From: Rostratula benghalensis
Lineage: Eukaryota; Chordata; Aves; Charadriiformes; Rostratulidae
DNA length: 64,000 bases
NCBI GenBank assembly: GCA_013399305.1
Contig: VXAI01000046.1
Coordinates: forward strand, 2,550,631 to 2,614,630
Direction of reading: 5' to 3'
Shown piece after piece: positions 13,161-26,399 of this stretch. A model generated the notes under the pieces. It had not been told where the DNA came from and made no database searches. It was given only the letters and a program-made list of their open reading frames with translations. The position numbers and the translations under genes are program-made. Within the stretch, counting starts at the first letter, position 1. Every line of letters begins with the position of its first letter.

Positions 13161-14984
13161 CGCGCCCGCCTTCCGCGGCAGGAAGGGGTGAGGGACGGGG
13201 TGGGTAAGGGTAAGGCTGGAGCGGCTTTTCCCTCCGCATCCGCGTCCCGCAGGGGCCCGTTCCCGGGGAGCCCTGAGGCTGCGGAGGAGGCTCCGGGAAC
13301 GGCACCCTAGGGTGCAGGGGTCCGGGCTCAGCCCTCGTCCCCCAGCCCCGCTCTCCACGAAGCGCCTCAGAAGCTGCTCAGTGGCTCCCCACCTCTCGGA
13401 TGCGAGGAAAGAGGCCCCCCGGCCGCTGCCCAGTGCTCCCGGGGAACGCAGCCCCTGTATCCCTACCCCTACACCCCCTGTGTGTGGGGTAACACAGCAG
13501 GTTGTTGTTGCAGCCTGTACTTTTAGCTGCCCAAAGCCATATGGCTGTGGTGCTGCTGGGGGTCTCAGGCAGGGCACAGCAGCTCATTCCCAGGCACTCT
13601 GGGGTATGGACAAGACACACCATACCCTGAACCCTGCCAAGCTGGGTACATGCTGGCACGGAGTCAGAGCTGCACCCTCCTGCTCCAGGCTCACACCCAG
13701 CCAAACGAGCTCCCTACAGCTTGCAGCTATAGCCAAACCTGCTTCCCACCAGCAGCGCTCAGTTATCAGCGCTCAGAGTCCAGTGTGTCCCAGAGAGTCT
13801 CAGCTGTGAGAAGTCTAAATGACGTCTGCCACAAGCAATAAATGCTAGAAGACCGAGGCACCAGAAGAGCTCTGGTGAATCACGCTCAGATAACCCCGAC
13901 AGGCAGACCACACCCAGGAGTGGGGGAATCAAAACTTCTGCCAGGCTGGCTAGTGAGAAATAAATTATTAAAGCCCAGATGTTACACTGGTAACAAAAGC
14001 AAGAAATAGCTAAAAAGTATTTGCAAAAGATCTTCAGTTGGATCACTTCAGGTTACTGTTTCACCCCAGTTCCCAATACATGCAGTTATTCCTGGGATTT
14101 ACACCTGAATACCTTTAGGTAGCCCTTTTAAGAGTATGTTGTCACAGCATGGTTTTGATTCTGCTATGAGGTATTTGCCTCTGCTGTAAAGGGTTTGTAG
14201 GAAGAGAGAGAGGTATCTTCTGGCAGACGAAGGGTAAAAAAGTCTTAGGCTTGGCCAGGTGCATAAATAACTGGTGGTAAAAGCAGCCAAGCACAAAAGA
14301 GACACAAGAACATGGGCAAAGCAATTGCTGGGATGAAACAAGATCAGAGATACATAAAGGGAAAAATATTAAGAAATACTACACTAGACTTTGAACAAGA
14401 GAAGGCAACAGAGTGGATGGATGAACTGGTCATTGCAGGAGGTGAAAATAATAACCCTTTTCTGAATAAACAGAAGTGACATGAAGGGGACAAGCCACAG
14501 GAAAAGGCGTATCATAGAACAGTGTTTTGTCAAAGAACACCACCAGTGCCAGTATTGCATTAGTTTAACACATTTGCTTTCTTTCTGGCAAGGCCACTGG
14601 GGTTATTTCTTTGTGCACTAATGAACATGCCTTTAAAAATTAATTTCTGGATATTCCACTTCCACCAGTGTCTTCTGTCATTAACAGTTAAACAGATAAT
14701 TGCCCCCCACTTTTCAGGTGCCTTTAAAAAAAAAATTACTGGCGACTTGGAAAGGCAATTCACAAATCAAAAATACTTACGGTCCTAGAAGTAACAGTAC
14801 TGCAGTATTCATTAGGGGCTTTAAACAGGGAGAAGCAGCTCAGCAGAAGCCAAGTAGCCACTGTGCCTACTAATGGATGCACAGTCCCTCAGGGACAGAT
14901 TTTTTTACCCCCATCTTTTATTAAACATTCTTAAAGCAAAAGCAGAAAAGCATAACCACAACACCTTCAGCTGAAAAAGGTCCT

Positions 14985-15030
14985 TTCACATATGTGAATA
15001 TACTGCTAACATGCAACATATATGTTGCAT
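14985..15030. repeat. Two adjacent perfect palindromes (14 bp and 20 bp)
   Basis: TTCACATATGTGAA occupies 14985-14998, and ATGCAACATATATGTTGCAT occupies 15011-15030. Both are perfectly self-complementary and lie 12 bp apart. The second carries two inverted ATGCAA/TTGCAT half-sites of POU or C/EBP type. Function unknown. Confidence 0.8.
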
Positions 15031-17062
15031 TTGTGTATAAAATCTGAGTCACTTATTAATGAATTATTTCAGAGATGAACGCATTCATTCTCTTAACTGG
15101 AAGTCCATTTACCTTTCAGTCCTCTACTGCAGCCTGTTGCAATAACGCTACTATTCCCATTTCCTTGGAAAATTATTCTCTTTTTAATAACTCAATACTT
15201 TTTAAAATTTGAAGTACCTCATACACCATGACTAATTTTGGTTAACTAGTTCTCTATACAAACAGTCTGCAAAAGCTTTAATATCAAGCGAACTATTATT
15301 GTTATAGCCACATTAATTGCAGCATCACATGATTTTCCAGCAATTCCAACAGCTTCAGAAAGGGAACAGAGATGTTGTCTCTAATATTCAACCTAATCAT
15401 CAATTATTTAACCTCAGAATCACACATTCTCCTCAGTTTAAAACAGACAGCAGCCCCTCTGAACTTACACACACTTCAGGGACTGTTGAAGTGATTTCAA
15501 AAGCAAAAAAGACTGACAATAGGAAAAAAATAGAGCAACCATATTCAGAGTCATGAAGATACAAACATTACATTCAAACATATTATGAATTCCCTCATTT
15601 GCTCTCTGCTTATGTAGGTCAATTGACATCAAAGGCACTTGCGCAAGCTGGGGAATCTAAGTCGTATGAACAGCAGAAAACGGGTTACAGAACAACCACC
15701 CCACCCCCTAATACCAAGGCCTGGTGATCCTGCCCATGGAAATATGATACATTCTTCATACCTTTGAGAAAAAACTCTGCAAAACCAGTGAGTTGAAGAA
15801 GGCAGCAGTCACACTGTGCAAATAGGAAAGACTTCTGTTACCTGCCAAACAGGGAAAGAAAATTAATTCAATGGGAGAACAGCAGCCAAGTGCCTGATTC
15901 ACTTCCTAAAATGAGACATAAGCTTGTAAGTCACATGGTTTATTTCTGAAGATTTACCCAAAGCCGGGAGGGTTTTGTACAGCACCTATCACAAGGGGTT
16001 CTGGTCCACGACTGCTGTTCCTGAGTGCTATGTTAAAGTAACTGCTGTCAGCATTAGGCTGGATAAAAGGCTGAGACAATGATTGCACTTCCCACAAGCC
16101 CAGTGTCTCTCTGTGCCTGCCTCACGTTGGATTTACTGGAAGAAACAGGCTGCAACTAGCCTGCAAGTAAGTGCCAAGAACAGTTTTCAATTTGTTTTGA
16201 CATTACTTAGTCCCCACACCCCCTTAAAATATCTGCATAAAGGGTCATATTTCAAATAACCGGCAACTACTTCAGCTGCAATTACCTATTTGTGATCTCT
16301 GGCTTCCTGCACACTGACCACAGAAATCAGAGAGCACTTTTGTTCACTGCAGCTCCCCAGAGTCCTGTGGATGGGAAAACAAATGCAATTGTGCTAACTT
16401 CTCATTCTTCCCTTCTGACAGCTCACTATGACTGTGGTTCATCTCATACTCCATGGATGTGCTCTCAGTGACATTACCACTACTGAGTCTCCCATTGTTT
16501 TGTTACTTCTTAATATTTGATACTAATTTCATCTTTTCCCTCCTTCCCTCTTTCAATTCAGTTTAGCATTGTCTTCCACCCCACCAACACCTTTGATTTT
16601 TCTTGTCGTTATCTTCTTATACTACTGAAGTCTTGATGTGGCTCTCAATTTTTTCTCTCACTTCTGTCCCTGATTTTTTGGCTTCTCCAACTACACAATC
16701 TTGCTCACACTCCTTCAGGATGCTGCCTACAAAGAATCAAAGATACATTAACACTGGAGTCATGAAGCCAAAAATTCCATTTCTATGTGTGGCCTACTTG
16801 AACTTTTTTCTTGATTACAACAACAAAAAAAATGGGATCAGGAGAAAGGAGTTTCTGGTTTAGGTGTGGCTGAGCCTCTATGTACAGTGTTGCTTCCCTG
16901 AATGTGTGATGTTGCAAGAGGATAATATAAATTCCATTCCAATTAACATATGGATCAGGCAGATCTCTGGGTGTTATTTTTGCACTTTGATTACTTGGTC
17001 TAATTTGGGAATCACCATGACACAAATACACATAGATTTGTTGTTAGCACTGAGAGGAATCA

Positions 17063-17143
17063 CAGGTTACAAAGTAAAGTATAACTTAAAAGTTATGCAA
17101 GTTGGGTTCCCAGGATAGCAAGTTGGCAAGTTCTTAAGTCTAT
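17063..17143 (+). repeat. 81-bp dispersed repeat, copy B
   Basis: Second copy of the 81-bp unit, about 6 kb from copy A, in the ANXA2-ICE2 intergenic interval. The two differences are c-to-g in TTAT(c/g)CAAG and a-to-g near the right end. No shared flanks or obvious target-site duplications. Confidence 0.9.
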
Positions 17144-17220
17144 GGCTATAGAAGAAAGGACTCCTGAAAGCCCACCTACACTGCATAAGTAAAAATCTAA
17201 GCATGAAAAGAGTTTAACTT

Positions 17221-17273
17221 GTTTGGGTTTGGGTTGGTTTTTTTGTTTGTTTGTTTGGTTTGGTTTGGTTTTG
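17221..17273 (+). repeat. T/G-rich simple repeat, (TTTG)n-like
   Basis: Mixed gtttgggtttgg and tttgtttgtttg units. Similar tracts recur at 31148-31190 and 20470-20492. Ordinary low-complexity DNA. Confidence 0.8.
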
Positions 17274-19512
17274 ATGAGCTGTAAATGCAGTATTTTTTGT
17301 TAACATCCATAATGATTTCATCTAAATCTTAAGTAACTGTAATTCCAATATATGCTTTTGCAAAATAGATGGAATACCAATGCCATCTTTTATGTAATAC
17401 AATAACAGAGAACCAGACAACTTGTTAGGTGCTCCACCTGACAACCTAAACCTTCAGATCAATTTTTTTTCTGTGCAATCTCATTCTTACACAACATGCA
17501 CATTCCTGCACAAATGTTATTCTCCATGCTGAATTTCATTTACTTGAAATAATCCCTTTTAAAGCACTAGACTTACCTCTGGGATGATCTTGTGTGTTAG
17601 ATTGCCAATATTTTGTTACATGTGTACTTTCCAAATGAAGCATAATAAAGTAGGTGGCATTTGCTAGTTCAGTCTGGGTACAGAGAGGGAGTATCTTCTG
17701 AATAGGGCATCCCAGTTAGAAACTAGCCACCTGGATGGTGAGCCTTGCAGTGCTATAGTTTGCTGAGCGATCGTAGATTGTTGCCTTCTCACTGATCGGG
17801 TCCTGTCTTTTGACTGTCACTTTTTCAGGGCAAAGACTAAGTATTGCATCTACTAAAGAAAATGCTAGACAACATACATTACTTCATCAACGTATAGGAA
17901 TAAATTAGATTAATCATATTGTTTCCAGTTTTTCTTCATCTGCTTCATACAGAGTCTATGTTACGTGAAAACTGAGGTACCCTCGTCTAAAGGACCTATT
18001 TTAGCAACCATTTTAAGCGACAAAGATGTGACAGGCGTTATGTTCTACAGTTACTTTCCATGCAGAATCTCAAAGCATTTCATACATTACAATGGAGCCT
18101 GACAGCAAATACTTCTCTTTCCTACCAGCTGGCTGCATCTTGCATGTGACTTCCTGAAATCTTATATCCAGATACTGTTTTATCACTGGATTTGTCTTCA
18201 TCTCTCGTATTTGTATTTGCAAATTAATTTCTGTCTGCTGTTCAGTATCCCTCCTCTGATACTTTCATGCATGTCTGACCATAACCTTACTTTGAACTCT
18301 AACTTCTTTTCAAAGATTTTCCTTATCACCAGTGTAGTAACACCATCAACCTCATCCTTTTATCTCACCATCTCAGTAGATCCTTTCACTCTAAGCCTAT
18401 GGGAACAAAGGGCTTGCCTCCATAAGGAACCAGATGCCTGGGGGACTTGGATCAGAATCAAGAGAAGGGAGTAACAAAGCAAAATACTAGCTAAGACTAT
18501 GCACAAAAGCTAGTAATAAATAAAGCTGTCTCAGAGCACATATACAGCATAATTAAAGTCACTGCCCATCGCCAAAACCCATGAAGTCACTGTGGCAGCA
18601 TCCCATTGCACTGGCTGTCCACTGTTAACAGAAAACAACATGGAATCATCTCTGCTCTGTCAGGATGCTCAGAAGGAAGCAAGATCCTTTGTTACTCTCA
18701 TCTAGCTGGCACAGGTAACACATGGGCTACCAATTTCAAATTGTTTCCCTCATGACTCAGTCTAGGCTATTGCATATTCTTCCCTTCTCTTTGGCTCACT
18801 AATTAGAGTAAGTCAAAGAGCTGTATATATTCAAGTGACACAGAGATTCAGTGTGGAACTGGCATAATGAAGAAATGGTAATCCAGCAATTCAGATACTT
18901 TTCTGTTCTTTGGTACACATGTAACTCCTCTGGCATATATTCATGATGAGTATTAAGTGTCTGGTGTTGAGCTTGATTTCTAAACTAAAACATGAATCAC
19001 TAGCTTTTTGGTTTTCCAGTGTGCTTCACAGAAGTAATCACCTTGTGTGTGACTAGGAGATGTTGCCTAGATACATACATAAACAGAAATGAAACACACT
19101 CACCAGATCCTTTGTACTGGTATTGGTAGCATGAATAAATTCAGCGTCTTCACACTAAATGAAATAGCTGCACGGTATACAAACAATCACCGTCTGTGTA
19201 TCCGTGTTTCACTTAATTTCCTCAATCTATTGGGGACTTCCTGACACAGCTTAACAGCTAGCTGCCTTTTTATCTTAAGATCATGCAACCTAAGATAAAA
19301 CAAGGGCTGTAAAGCATAGTCAGATATTTAAGAAGGTTCTGTTCTCAGGTTATCGTGAATATCTTCAAGCACAGTTTTATTATCTTTGGGCTGGAGAGTT
19401 GCAAGTCCATCTGAACCCAGGTATCATGCTGTCTTTTGTCCTGTATACATTAGCAGGTGAGAAAGACAAATTCTAAAACCATTATGAGGAGTTCAGCTTT
19501 CCCAGCAATACA

Positions 19513-19690
19513 GCATCATAGAACGTTTTGAGTTGGAAGGGATCTTAAAGATCATTGAGTTCCAACCCCCCTGCCATGGGCAGTGACACCTCCCACTGGA
19601 GCAGGATGCTCAAAGCCCCATCCAGCCTGGCCTTGAACACTCCAGGGATGGAGCATCCACAACTTCTCTGGGCACATATCTGGACATATC
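19513..19690 (-). mobile_element. CR1 LINE 3'-end fragment (reverse orientation)
   Basis: On the plus strand it starts tcatagaacgttttgagttgg, then aagggatcttaaagatcat, ccaacccccctgccatgggc, ggccttgaacac and catccacaacttctctgggc. These are the hallmark blocks of the reverse complement of the avian CR1 3' end. The fragment is 5'-truncated, as is usual, and moderately diverged. Confidence 0.92.
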
Positions 19691-21332
19691 AGCACACTGC
19701 TGCTAGCACAACCAGCCTACCAATATATATTACAGCATTAAGAGAGACTGAACCCATTTAGATGACACAGTGCTTAAAAGCATCCCAGCTGCCAGCTCTA
19801 CAGTAATGTTCCCCAGACTGCCACCACACTGGAAAACACAGTAAGAAATATTACCAGTTCATGTAGGAGCCCCTGACATCATCCTGGACAGACCAGCATG
19901 AATAACCACTACAGAGTTTGGTCTGCCTTGCCAAAGGACAGAAACAGCTACAAAAGACGAAAGCTGCCAAAAGTCCTCAGGGAATTTTTCCTAGGAATAG
20001 TGTTAAAAGGTTTCATGTAAGCCCAAGTCTGTTCTGCTTCATTGTTTCCCAGCGTTATGTGCTTTTTCCACTTTAGTGACTCACAACACAAACAGTCCCA
20101 TGGTTTGGATTAATCTTCTGGCCTCTGCCAAAGTACAGGGAAGGCTGTCACACCTTAAATATGTCCCTGAGAACCTTGGGGAATAATTCTGAAAGTTTCA
20201 AGAAATCCATCTAAGCACCACCTAAACTTACTCTAAAAATCCTTAAACAACAGGTTCCTATCTGCAGGCTGGTAAATGCATACTGCAAAAGGTCTCTCCT
20301 TTTATTTAACATGCCACCTCTGAAATGGCCCATAAAAATGAATTTAAAAATCACTTAAGATTAAAGTTCCTGACAGAAATGAGCATACTATGTATACTAC
20401 AGCAACCTGGAATACAGCTGTAAAGTTTCAAATAAAAAGCAATGATTCTGTCAAGTATCAGGAAAGATTTTTGTGGTTTTTTGTTTGTTTTAAAACATAT
20501 CAACCCTGCTTTAGTACAAAATAATGTAAAAGACTTAGGATTTTGAGTAAGTTCTTACATGATCTGAACTTCATTAACTAATTAGGCTCAGCTGGTGTGC
20601 TAGCTGGGGAAAAATGATGTCTTGCAACACAAAGGAATGCCACAAATTCTTGATTAAATATGACTGTCTAGAGTGATGTCTTTTTTTTTTTGCTCTTTTA
20701 AGTGGCATCCTACAGCTTTAGATAAAATTTAAGGCAAAGTAACCTGACTTCAAAAAAGCTGTTGATTGAGAGAAAGGGAATGGCTGACATGAAAAGATTC
20801 ATTTCTGCCAGGCAGGCTGAGACTTGCTTTTCCAGGTCAGAAGCATGCATTTGAATTCTAAAACCAGAGAATTGTTCCTTTAACGAATAAGGAAAATGTA
20901 TTAAAGCCTGCTCTTAATGTTTGCTTTCAAATAAGCCTTCAGTAAACACTTCTACTTGAGTTGCATAACTTTCACTGCCGTGTCCTGTGTGCTAGTAGCT
21001 AGTGCTGACACAAGCAGCAGATTCTCTAACCATTGAGAAGAAACAAAAGGCTGTTTTAGTGGTAGCATAACACAGATAATTTTCAAACAGTTCCTCAACG
21101 CTAAGGTTTATTTTTCTGATGCTACCATCATCCTGGAGCCATCACAGCGTGTATAACACAACTGAGCTCAAAACAGGGGAAGAAAGGAGTGGAAGCACAG
21201 CTGGCAGATCAAAAAGAACAGGCATGGAGAGACAGACAGCTGCTGCCCTTCCTGTGGAGAGCAGCTGTACCAAAGGAAGCCTTAGGAGGGTTTTGCCAGT
21301 GTAGAAGGCTAGAACCTGAAGCCACAGCCTGA
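19691..21332. other. Intergenic, no feature recognised
   Basis: AT-rich sequence between the CR1 fragment and the solo LTR. No exon-like, RNA-gene-like or repeat signature that I can support. Confidence 0.6.
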
Positions 21333-21337
21333 CACAT
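21333..21337 (+). repeat. Left target-site duplication of the solo LTR (CACAT)
   Basis: Matches the right copy at 21847-21851 immediately outside the TG...CA termini. Confidence 0.75.
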
Positions 21338-21846
21338 TGGTTTCAGCTGGGATAGAGCCAAGTTTCTTCCTTACAGCTGGTGTGTTTTGGATTTAGTATG
21401 AGAATAATGTCAAAAAAACATAGTTTTAGTTGCTGCTAAGTAATGCTCATATTAAGTCAAGGACCTTTTCTGCTTCCTGTAGAAGCTGAGAGGGTGCATA
21501 GACAGTACAAGTTGGCTAAAGGAATATTCCATACCACAGATGTCATGCTCAGTACAGAAATGGGGTTTGGCCATGGGGCAGGAATCCACAACTGTTGCTT
21601 GGGAAGGGTTGGGCAATCAATCATTAGGTGGTGAGCAATTGTATTGCATCAATTATTTTGTGTATACTTTTGCCATTGTTATTATTTTCTCTTCCTTTAC
21701 TGTTCCCTAAAACCGCCTTTATCTCAACTCCTGAGACTTTTTCCTTTTTCTCCCTCTTCTCCCTACCCTACTGAAAGGGAGGACGACAGAGGGAGTGAGT
21801 AAACGACTGCATGGTCCCAGTTGGCAGCTGGGGTTAAACCACAACA
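21338..21846 (+). mobile_element. Solo LTR of an avian endogenous retrovirus (ERVL-like)
   Basis: The 509-bp element begins TGGTTTCAGCTGGGATAGAG and ends GGGGTTAAACCACAACA, so it has TG...CA termini. Internal blocks typical of a common bird LTR family are present: gaatattccatacca, gtcatgctcag, tttatctcaac and the closing gcagctggggttaaacc. It is flanked by 5-bp direct repeats CACAT (21333-21337 and 21847-21851), which suits an ERVL-type integration. There is no internal proviral sequence, no partner LTR and no open retroviral frame, so this is the product of LTR-LTR recombination. The right-hand duplication runs into a CA-rich stretch, so a chance match is possible but unlikely at both ends. 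Confidence 0.88.
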
Positions 21847-21851
21847 CACAT
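21847..21851 (+). repeat. Right target-site duplication of the solo LTR (CACAT)
   Basis: Direct repeat partner of 21333-21337. Confidence 0.75.
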
Positions 21852-24800
21852 GCATACACACACAGTAGCATGAAGTCACAGACATTTAAATCCAAAGAAA
21901 CACATACAATATTTTATCACTCAGTTTGTCTATATGAGCTGGTATAAAATCTATAAATGGAAGATAGTGCATTCTTTAGATAAATATGATGTCACGTGAA
22001 AGATCTTCCAAGAAGGCAGGAAACAAACATTTATTCATGCACCCGCATACAAATTCACTGCTTGTTATTTAGAAAAAAAAAAACACAAAAAAGCTGCAGT
22101 GACAGGTCTATTGACCCACAAGTGTCTTTTTTGCCAGAGGTAATGACAGAATCAGTACAGTATTTTCTCCAGGTTTCTTAATGTAAATGTGCTGCTTTCA
22201 GATTAAACAAGCCTATCTAACCAATCTTATTGTGCATTCTGCTTAAGTTACTCACAAAGAAGCCAAAGAATACCAACTGCAATGTGAGCACTTCTTAATC
22301 TGAAATTATTACAAAAATCTGTTCACAGTAGCATGTGCAGCTGTGCAGTAACTATACCTCCTTTTCATTTCATTACTCTTGCTATTAATAAAGAATATCC
22401 AGAGTTGCATGAAACTAGTGCCCTTCTGTCAATCAAGGGAACCGAACTGCAGGTTAACGAGATGGTTCTGAAATAAATGGGTTTTGACTGCTGAGGGAGC
22501 TTTTAACATGGCTACATAGATGGGCTCAGGAGAGGGGACAAGAAGCAATGGGGTTCTGACAGCTACTTCTTCCCCTCCTTTTTAAGCTCAAATTTAATCA
22601 GACTATTAAAATATTTGTGCAAGTGCTCTGTCTGCCAATCAGTGTAGGACACACTAGACTGATGAGTTACTTGCTTCAGCAGGAATTTTTTTTTGCATTC
22701 TTCCTGTTTTTTTATTTTGAATTGCTTGTGCAGATATTTGGTAAGTAGAGCTTTTGAATGTAGTGGAAGGTCAATTGCAGCAGGCCTGGCACAGGGTGGC
22801 ACTCATGCTGTTCACTCAGCTATGAGATAAACAAATTTTGAAGTCTGCATTAAAGTAAGAGCCATGAACAGACTTGAATTATTTTTAAGGTTACATCATT
22901 ACTCCAAATCTGATTCTCAGTGATGAAATGAAGTTCTAAACAAACAGTCTCATTTTACTCATAGACGCTTTGAAATATTTTCTGAAAAATACACTAGAAG
23001 CATTGATGTCAGAGTGCATTTGGCCACACTGATTATTAACACAGGTATTTACAAATTTATTTACAGAAAATCCTTACGTTGTTTTTTCTACACTAAAAGT
23101 ATAGCAGAAAGGAGAATTTACACAAGAAGAGCTAGGGTACCTCAGTGATATGCTGCATCATTTGTTTAAAACCACTGCATGATTGCACTACAGTCATAGG
23201 CAAGACTTTCTGTTAATTTCTGTTACATGTATTTGGGTAAACAGGTATAAAAAGCTCTCAGGTATGCAGACGTGTCCTCAGGTCAGAAAAATTAACACAG
23301 AAACAGAAAGGTAAACTCTAACTGAGGATAACTGCTCCCAACAACTGATTCTAGGCCAAGATGTACAGAGCTTGCCACTTTTTACTTCAGATTCAGGTCT
23401 GAAAAAAACACTAGACTGGTCAAAATTTTGTCTATTTTTCATGTTTCACAGTTGATCACTGAAAGATACCCATGATACTCTGGAAACTTACAATAAGATC
23501 ACAAAATAATCTTTATAAGGAAATGCCCAAACTTTCTGACTATATTTGTGCAAAGGATGGGTAGTTACAGCTTTGTGACCTCCCCGGGAACACCTTCAGT
23601 GCATATGGAATACATAGGGAACATTCAGTCTTCGTTTGGCATCACTTTATCATCTTTGATGTCGTTTTGTTGAGGAATTCATTACCTCTTTCTCTATGTA
23701 CACATACAAACCTAACTATTCTCATGGTGCTCACACAGGCCATTACTGGCAAGCAACTGACTGCATTCACACAACATCATCTGTTTGAGAGTCTCATCTC
23801 ATGGTTGTTGATCTTCTGAAGGCATTAGTTCCTAAAAGACTGCAATAATGTGAGAGCTCAGGAGTCCCTGAAAAAAGCAGTGGAGGGGGATGAAAGGGGT
23901 CTATAGGTCTCATTTCAAGATAGACTTTAAAAAATATAATCCGAGTTACATGTCCTTGAGTACTGAAAGGCTTGAAATACTCTTGAAACATTCAAAGTGC
24001 TCTCAAAAGTACGTCAGAGTTAATTAAAACTCACAATTATTTTAAAACTCTAGATTTTTAAGAGTCTGGATCATTACCTTTGTGCAAAGAATTCTGACAA
24101 TATCTGGCATGACAGAGCTTGTTCTTTTTCTTTCTTTACAACTTAAATTAATCTTGCAGCAACTAAGAAATGAGAGGCACTGATGGGGTACGTGCTTATT
24201 ATTGAAGCACAGGCAGGTAACATCACATTCTTGCCTTACAACAGAGGAATCTTGTGCACATGTGGAAAACTCTTTAGCTAACAATCTCTGAGTAAGTTTT
24301 AGTGAAACTGAGACATATTCATACATCTTATGGAAAAGTTTGCTCTAAATATATCTGTATAACTGTAATGTGAAGTACCACCATCAATCTGAAGGAAGCT
24401 GGTTTGGCTGACTGGATTATGTAGCTTTGGTCAAGAATATTAGTATACTTTTCCTTTTAGCTCTTCTGAACAAAAACATTGCCCATTGGAAAAACAAACT
24501 TTTTTTCTCCATTAGGGCAATCAAAAATAGGAAACGTACACTTGTAAAAAAATGCTGTGAATAATCAGAATGGTGTGGCTGTTATATGTCATTCAAAGAA
24601 TCAGGGAATATTTTGTTGGGTTCTGTAATAGCCTGCTCCATCCCTGCCCCTCGTTACTACTATTCATTATATTTTTGTTCCCAGTATTGAGTTAAAAGTG
24701 ACAACTTTCTTTTAATATTTAAATCTTTTAACCACAAAAAATTAAAAGAAAGATTGTTTCCTCTGTATTTATACAAACCCATGATGATGTCTTGTGAAAG

Positions 24801-26399
24801 AATGGGCCTTTTTTTTTTTTTTTTTTCTTTTTTGCTCACTGGATAAGCATCCTACCCCACAGAAGAGATAAGTATCAATACTGAGGAATGCCCTGAAGTC
24901 TGTACTAGGACTGATACTATTTAATAATCATTACACTAAATTATTCTACAAACAATTTAGAAACTGACAGCGTGTTTTTGCAGTTCCATAAAAGCAAAAA
25001 CAAAGTCCCTCTGGAAGGTATAGGACAACAGTGTCTTCTCCATCTTGCAGTGAAGTGGAGATTGACTTGCCTTCAAGATAGAGCCCTAAGTAAGAGCAGC
25101 CTTGAGATTATCTACAGAAGACCTTCATAAGGCCCAGGATGGCTCAGATCAGCTTTTTGTCAGCAATAATCCTCCACCTACAAGCTAGGTAGCGTATAAT
25201 TCACATGCACTGTGCTTAAACAGACCGTCACCTGGCCACTAAAGTTGTTTTCTGGCATTAAGAAGGAACTTTAATTTGGGATATGTAACACAGAATGTAT
25301 CTTTTAAAACATTTGAATGTAATAATTTCTGCATAGAGTAATGGTTTGAACTTGCAAACAAAATGTAAGAATCTCTGCAGAAAACCAGAAATGAACAGCA
25401 AGTGAAAAAAAAAAAAAAAAAGGCAAATACACTTTTAGCAGAGAAATAACATCTCAAGCAATGTCAGCGCTTCCAGGAAGGATTGTACCCATCCTTTTAA
25501 GAAAGACTGCATTTTGTTAAGAAGCAGCTTAGTTATGTAACTTCTTAGAGTTCTTAAAGCAAGTTATACATCCAGGGGGACTTAGACACGGGGAGAGACT
25601 GAAAATGCTCTAATTCCTTCCACCAGTAGAACTAAAAGCAGTTTAAATGCTGGTCAGCACTAAACACTCTGAAAGACCACGTCTGAACTGATTTTTCTAT
25701 TCGTTTGGAGACAAGCTGCTATTTAAAATACAGGGCAAGGGCAAAAGAAGTACCTCTTCAAATGACTCAATGTCTGCTACTGAACTTCACTGCACAGGGT
25801 TGAACAGAGTCACTTGTTGTTGGCAGCTCACACCTGTCAGCAAAGGAATGGCTGGCCTGGTCACTTGGTCCCAGTTCTCTGTGCTTCCAACTGCCAGGCT
25901 ACATTAGAAGAGAGGAAAAAAACCATAGTAACATAATGTACAGTGGCAAATGCCTATTGTATCCATAAAGGGCTTTGCAGTCAAATAGAGAAGGTGGCAA
26001 GGTGGAGAGGTTTAAGTCGGTCATGTATGGGAATGAAAGCAGTTTGTAAGTGATTCATTAGTGCAAATAAACTTTGAAAACACTTACTACTACAGAAATA
26101 AAGAAAAGTTAGGTTTCGCTGGTTGTGAAACCTATAACCCACTGGAGTTACTCATACTAATATAAAGAACTGATGAAGTTCCATGGTTTTGCACGTATGT
26201 CAACCAGTAATCTCCAACACCAGGTAAGAATTTCCCCTCTAGTCCTCCAAAACTAACTTCAAAATGCCTGGGCATGATACAAAGCTATCAAATTAACCTT
26301 GTACCAAACACCAGTGAATGGAGAAACCAGACTTAGTATCAATGATCTTAGCCAGCATGGAAATCCTTATGTTCTCAGAGGGTTTCTGCCATTTTTAGT
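21852..26399. other. Intergenic, AT-rich
   Basis: No gene recognised. Homopolymer tracts occur at 24809-24826 (T18) and 25407-25423 (A-run). The small open frames lack recognisable protein features. Confidence 0.6.

Larger units (their letters stand above)
12360..13400. promoter_or_regulatory. CpG island over the ANXA2 5' end
   Basis: GC content and CpG density rise sharply against the AT-rich flanks, with many CG dinucleotides and runs such as cgcggccgcg. The island covers the predicted exon 1 donor and promoter. The long overlapping open frames on both strands here are a by-product of the high GC content. Confidence 0.85.
13401..19507. other. Intergenic interval upstream of ANXA2
   Basis: No gene recognised. 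It contains two palindromes near 15 kb, the second copy of the 81-bp repeat, and a (TTTG)n-rich stretch at 17221-17273. The 13.3-13.8 kb part is a GC-rich shoulder of the ANXA2 CpG island. Confidence 0.7.

Noticed and set aside
12367..13809. Several 100-170-codon open frames on both strands in the 12.3-13.8 kb region
   Set aside because: They overlap one another on opposite strands in GC-rich CpG-island DNA, have Pro/Arg/Gly-rich low-complexity translations, and cover the ANXA2 exon 1 donor. They are composition artefacts.
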